A DNA stretch of 8,334 nucleotides from Chloroflexota bacterium (GTDB lineage: Bacteria > Chloroflexota > Limnocylindria > Limnocylindrales > CSP1-4), in the NCBI GenBank assembly GCA_030271555.1, contig JARXKQ010000037.1, forward strand, positions 1 to 8,334, in the 5' to 3' direction. The notes below the pieces were generated by a model. It was not told the DNA's origin. It made no database searches and was given only the letters and a program-made list of their open reading frames with translations. Each line of letters begins with the position of its first letter. Positions within the stretch are counted from its first letter, which is position 1. Of the stretch, positions 5,505 to 8,334 are shown piece by piece. The translations under genes and the position numbers were made by a program.

Positions 5505-6452
5505 CTACACCCGCTGAACGAGAAAGTGAGCGCGTCCCGATTCCTCGCGGCTGACGTACTCGCGCGCCTTCTTCGACCAAGCGTCTAGTTGCTCTCGACT
5601 GAAATAGAGGTTCGGATCAGCGTCAGCGCCGGTGACCGGATCGCACAGTGGCACGCGCTTGCGCGTGAGCGCGCCGTCGTAGATCTCCAAGGCCGTGGTG
5701 TCGAACATCGTTTCCTTCAGCTCGAGGCTTGGGACTGACCCGATGAGGCCACTCAGGCCGGCGACCGATGGAATGAACAGGTGCCGGGGCGGGTCGAGCT
5801 CGACCCAGTCTGGCCCAAGCTCGGCCCACGATCTGTTGACCACGGGGATGCTGATGAGGATATGGCCGCCGGGCGCGCACAGGCGGGCCACCTCACGAAG
5901 CGCGGCACCTGGATCGGGCATGTGCTCGAGGCTGTCGCACATGAGCACGAAGGCGTACGCACCGTCGAGATCCTTGAGCTCGCCTTTGGTGATGGTCAAA
6001 TTCGGTTCGGCGACGCTGTCCTTGACGAACGGATCCACGCCGTTCAGGTCCCTGAAACCGGCACGCCGCAGAGTCCGCAGGAGCGCGCCGTTGCCGCAGC
6101 CAACATCCAGGACGCGCGTGGAGTAGCCAACAGAGGCCGTGCGCATCGCTCGCCACAGCGCCATGTGCGAGGGCAACCGTGCGCTGAATACGCGGGGAAT
6201 GTTGAGCAGGGCGAACACCGCCAGCCGCCGCGCAAGATGGCCGTGACGCGGGCGATATTCGATCGTGAACGAGTAATACGTGGCCGGGTAATGCCTGGAG
6301 AGGTCGGCCGGCACCGCTGCGATGCTGAGGCTGCCGCACGTCGCGCATTGGAGGTATTCGAACGGCTCGCGCGAGCCGAACATCATCTCTTCGAGTTGCA
6401 GCGGCGCAACCGCCGCCGAACCGCAAACGCGACAGCGCGCGCCGGTTGTCAC
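5505..6452 (-). CDS. Zinc-ribbon class I SAM-dependent methyltransferase
   Basis: A 315-residue protein. A small zinc-binding module comes first, with Cys7-x2-Cys10 and Cys36-x2-Cys39. A Rossmann methyltransferase domain follows, with motif I VLDVGCGNG (114-122), the acidic residue GVDP (Asp140) that binds the SAM ribose, and the region FVLMCDSLEHMPDP (168-181). APGGHILISIPV is the later strand. This layout is common in methyltransferases that modify sugars or small molecules in surface-polysaccharide and secondary-metabolite clusters. The acceptor cannot be named. The start is GTG with no Shine-Dalgarno, 9 nt after the aminotransferase stop, so the two genes are probably cotranscribed and translationally linked. 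The C-terminal portion (about 240-315) has no motif recognised here. The CapA-family neighbour upstream weakly supports an envelope role. Confidence 0.85.
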   Translation of the reverse strand: MTTGARCRVCGSAAVAPLQLEEMMFGSREPFEYLQCATCGSLSIAAVPADLSRHYPATYYSFTIEYRPRHGHLARRLAVFALLNIPRVFSARLPSHMALWRAMRTASVGYSTRVLDVGCGNGALLRTLRRAGFRDLNGVDPFVKDSVAEPNLTITKGELKDLDGAYAFVLMCDSLEHMPDPGAALREVARLCAPGGHILISIPVVNRSWAELGPDWVELDPPRHLFIPSVAGLSGLIGSVPSLELKETMFDTTALEIYDGALTRKRVPLCDPVTGADADPNLYFSREQLDAWSKKAREYVSREESGRAHFLVQRV

Positions 6453-6461
6453 ACGCGAAAG

Positions 6462-7817
6462 CTAGCCGTCGACCTCGCCGTCGTCGATGGACATCCAGCG
6501 GCGCGACTCGTCGTAGGTGCTCTTGGGGGCCTTGGCGACGGTCGCGACGGCCTCGCCCAGGATGCGCACGCAGGTATCGATCTCGTCCGCGGTCACGACG
6601 AGCGGTGGGCAGAGGCGCACGACGTTCTCGCCGGCCTCCAGGACGAGCAGGCCGCGCACGAAGCACGCCCACTGGACTGCCTCGGCAGTTTCGCCGTTAT
6701 CAAATTCGAGGCCGATCATCAGGCCCTTGCCGCGCACGTCCTTGACGAGCGCCGGGTACTGCATGGTCAGCGGCCGCAAGCCGGCGAGCGCCTGCTCGCC
6801 GCGCGCACCGGCGTTGTCGATGAGCGACTCTTCGAGCAGCTTGATCGTCTCGAGCGCGACCGCGCACGAGACGGCGTTGCCGCCGAACGTCGAGCCGTGA
6901 TGGCCCTTGCTCCAGCTCATGAGATCGGCGCGCGCGATCACGGCGCCCAACGGCATGCCTGACGCGATGCCCTTGGCGGTCGCGACCATGTCGGGCTGGA
7001 CGCCCCAGTGGTCGATCGCCCACATCTTGCCGGTGCGCCCGGCGCCCGACTGGACCTCATCGGCGATCAGTAGGATGCCGTTGTCGTCGCAGATCTTGCG
7101 CAGCCGTGGGAAGAAGGCGTCATCAGGGATGACGTAGCCACCCTCGCCCTGGATGGGCTCGACCACGATCGCGGCCACTTCGTTGGCCGGAATGAGGCGC
7201 TTGAAGACGCGCTGCTCGAGCTCGTCGAGACCGGCGCTGCCGAACGGCACGTGGTAGACGCCGGGCAGCAATGGGCCGAAACCGGCGTGGTACTTTGCCT
7301 TGCTCGCGGTCAGCGTGACCGCGCCGTAGGTGCGGCCGTGGAAGCCGCCCAGGAAGCCAACGAGGTACTGCCGACCTGTCGCGAAGCGGGCGAGCTTGAT
7401 GGCCGCCTCGATCGCCTCAGCACCGGAGTTGCCGATGAACGTGCGCGCCGGGCCCTTGATGGGCGAGATCTGCGCCAGCTTGGCCGCGAGCTCGGCGTAA
7501 ACGGGCAGATAGAAGTCGGAGGCACTGAAATGGATCAGGTCGCGCGCCTGGCGTTCCACCGCGGCCGTGATGCGCGGGTGGTTGTAGCCAGTGGACGAGA
7601 CGGCGATACCCGCGGTGAAGTCGAGAAGCAGGTTGCCGTCAATGTCCTCGACCGTCGACCCGGTGCCACGAACCGGCACCAGCGGATAGGCGCGCGGCAG
7701 GCTAGGCGACGTGAACTCGTGGTCGAAGGCGACGTGCTTGCGTGCCTTGGGGCCCGGCAGCGGAACCCGGATGTCGGGAACGGTGCGAATCGCGGGACGC
7801 TCAGCCAGGTCGGTCAC
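6462..7817 (-). CDS. Class III PLP-dependent aminotransferase (GabT-like; possibly amino-acid racemase)
   Basis: A 451-residue fold-type I enzyme. Visible motifs are DIDGNLLLDFTAGIAV, FIGNSGAEAIEAAIKLAR (PLP phosphate site), GGFHGRTYGAVTLTASK, VVEPIQGEGGY, IADEVQSGAGRTG (Asp contacting the pyridine N) and TAKGIASGMPLGAV, with Lys282 forming the PLP aldimine. Best-known relatives are 4-aminobutyrate aminotransferases. The N-terminal PGPKARK followed by YPLVPVRG also resembles archaeal broad-specificity amino-acid racemases of the same class, so substrate and reaction stay open. The frame is open to a TTG at 7874, but GTG 7817 is preferred because AGAGGG lies 7 nt upstream and family homology begins just after it. 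The methyltransferase follows after 9 nt. Everything needed for catalysis appears intact. Confidence 0.9.
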   Translation of the reverse strand: MTDLAERPAIRTVPDIRVPLPGPKARKHVAFDHEFTSPSLPRAYPLVPVRGTGSTVEDIDGNLLLDFTAGIAVSSTGYNHPRITAAVERQARDLIHFSASDFYLPVYAELAAKLAQISPIKGPARTFIGNSGAEAIEAAIKLARFATGRQYLVGFLGGFHGRTYGAVTLTASKAKYHAGFGPLLPGVYHVPFGSAGLDELEQRVFKRLIPANEVAAIVVEPIQGEGGYVIPDDAFFPRLRKICDDNGILLIADEVQSGAGRTGKMWAIDHWGVQPDMVATAKGIASGMPLGAVIARADLMSWSKGHHGSTFGGNAVSCAVALETIKLLEESLIDNAGARGEQALAGLRPLTMQYPALVKDVRGKGLMIGLEFDNGETAEAVQWACFVRGLLVLEAGENVVRLCPPLVVTADEIDTCVRILGEAVATVAKAPKSTYDESRRWMSIDDGEVDG

Positions 7818-7824
7818 TTTGGAA

Positions 7825-7830
7825 CCCTCT
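7825..7830 (-). promoter_or_regulatory. Shine-Dalgarno site that fixes the aminotransferase start
   Basis: On the minus strand AGAGGG is followed by 7 nt and then GTG at 7817. This supports GTG 7817 over the upstream in-frame TTG at 7874, which would translate through the operator-like repeat at 7854-7883. Confidence 0.65.
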
Positions 7831-7853
7831 TGCGCAGATACGGTGCGTTGGTC

Positions 7854-7883
7854 TGATGCATAGAAATCATGCAATGTGCATCA
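7854..7883. promoter_or_regulatory. Inverted repeat upstream of the aminotransferase (candidate operator)
   Basis: TGATGCA (7854-7860) and TGCATCA (7877-7883) are exact inverted repeats separated by 16 nt. A further related half-site, ATCATGCA, lies between them. The block is AT-rich compared with the rest of the window. On the minus strand it contains a loose promoter-like pair, TTGATG and TATGCA, 16 bp apart. It lies about 40-65 bp upstream of the start codon, a usual place for a regulator of an amino-acid catabolic gene. Confidence 0.4.
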
Positions 7884-7941
7884 AACATCACAAGTGTACC
7901 AAGCCCGCCGACCCGGCCGTAACCCCCTTGCTGGAGCTGGC

Positions 7942-8334
7942 TCAGATGGGCCGAATCTGGTCAAGCACGCGCTCGGAATCGTCGCCTGTCGCCGGCTGGG
8001 GGAGGGCCTGGCGGATGACGATGGGGATCCAATCGAAGTCGGTCACCCCCTCGGCCGTCAACGTCACATCGAGGATGGCCGAGTCCTTGGCCCGGCCGGT
8101 GTACCCGGGAAAGACGAAGTTGCCCAGGCTGTAAGCAATGAGCGTGTGGTCGCCGGCGCGATAGCCCTGCAGCACGTGCGGTCCGCTGCCGACCACCAGC
8201 GCCGCGCCGGCACCAATCGCGGCGTCGGCCATGCGCCTCTGGCTGGTCTTGGGCAAGCGGTGGTACTCGCCGTCGGCGTGGAGCGACACCACCACGACGT
8301 CGGCCAGGGTGCGCGCGTTGGCAACATCGGCTGC
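7942..8334 (-). CDS. CapA-family protein (poly-gamma-glutamate capsule type), C-terminal part
   Basis: The 130 visible residues are the C-terminus, and the 5' end lies beyond the window edge. The stretch ADVVVVSLHADGEY, the later GAALVVGSGPHVLQGYRAGDHTLIAYSLGNFVFPG and the spacing between them are characteristic of the CapA/PgsA metallophosphatase-like fold found in capsule-synthesis and related envelope proteins. The usual HWGxEY reads HADGEY here, keeping the His and Glu but replacing Trp and Gly. After the fold core, about 45 residues (SAILDVTLTAEGVTDFDWIP and on) form the usual C-terminal beta region. The GTG at 8295 is an internal Val and not the start. The aminotransferase lies 124 bp downstream with its own regulatory region, so the two need not share a transcript. 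Confidence 0.85.
   Translation of the reverse strand, partial: AADVANARTLADVVVVSLHADGEYHRLPKTSQRRMADAAIGAGAALVVGSGPHVLQGYRAGDHTLIAYSLGNFVFPGYTGRAKDSAILDVTLTAEGVTDFDWIPIVIRQALPQPATGDDSERVLDQIRPI

Noticed and set aside
5781..6962. Plus-strand open frame of 393 codons
   Set aside because: It runs antisense across the methyltransferase and the end of the aminotransferase, both with clear family motifs. Its product is Arg/His/Ala-rich without any motif, as expected of a GC-rich shadow frame.

Overview
The window is GC-rich (roughly two thirds G+C by eye) bacterial chromosomal DNA. Weak or absent Shine-Dalgarno sites at many genes, frequent GTG starts, and the protein types present (GctA/IpdA-like CoA-transferase subunits, a lamin-tail surface protein, a LiaF/DUF5668-like membrane protein, a CopG/PIN toxin-antitoxin pair) suggest an uncultured Chloroflexota-like or other Terrabacteria lineage. 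This placement is an impression and not a computed assignment. No tRNA, rRNA, CRISPR array, transposase or phage gene was seen.

Left end (1-1161, + strand): two gene remnants abut. One is a short piece of what looks like a di-haem cytochrome c peroxidase with an in-frame TAG. The other is the C-terminal 60% of an M55 D-aminopeptidase (DppA type) that has lost most of its metal ligands. A six-helix membrane protein of the LiaF/DUF5668 type follows closely.

Middle (1177-5222): the beta and alpha subunits of a family I CoA-transferase lie on the minus strand but are not adjacent. Between them sit a plus-strand gene for a secreted, membrane-anchored lamin-tail/OB-fold protein and a minus-strand vapBC toxin-antitoxin pair. 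The vapB control region carries a perfect inverted repeat and an extended -10 element overlapping the last codons of the alpha subunit. A divergent intergenic region with further inverted repeats separates the beta subunit from the surface-protein gene.

Right end (5505-8334, minus strand): a zinc-ribbon SAM methyltransferase lies 9 nt downstream of a class III PLP aminotransferase (GabT-like, also resembling archaeal broad-specificity amino-acid racemases). A gene for a CapA-family (poly-gamma-glutamate capsule type) protein runs off the window edge. The aminotransferase has its own upstream region with a 7-bp inverted repeat.

No clearly new multi-gene system was found. The observations most worth checking are the CoA-transferase split by vapBC and a surface-protein gene, the compact vapBC operator/promoter, the surface-protein architecture, and the broken-gene junction at the left end.
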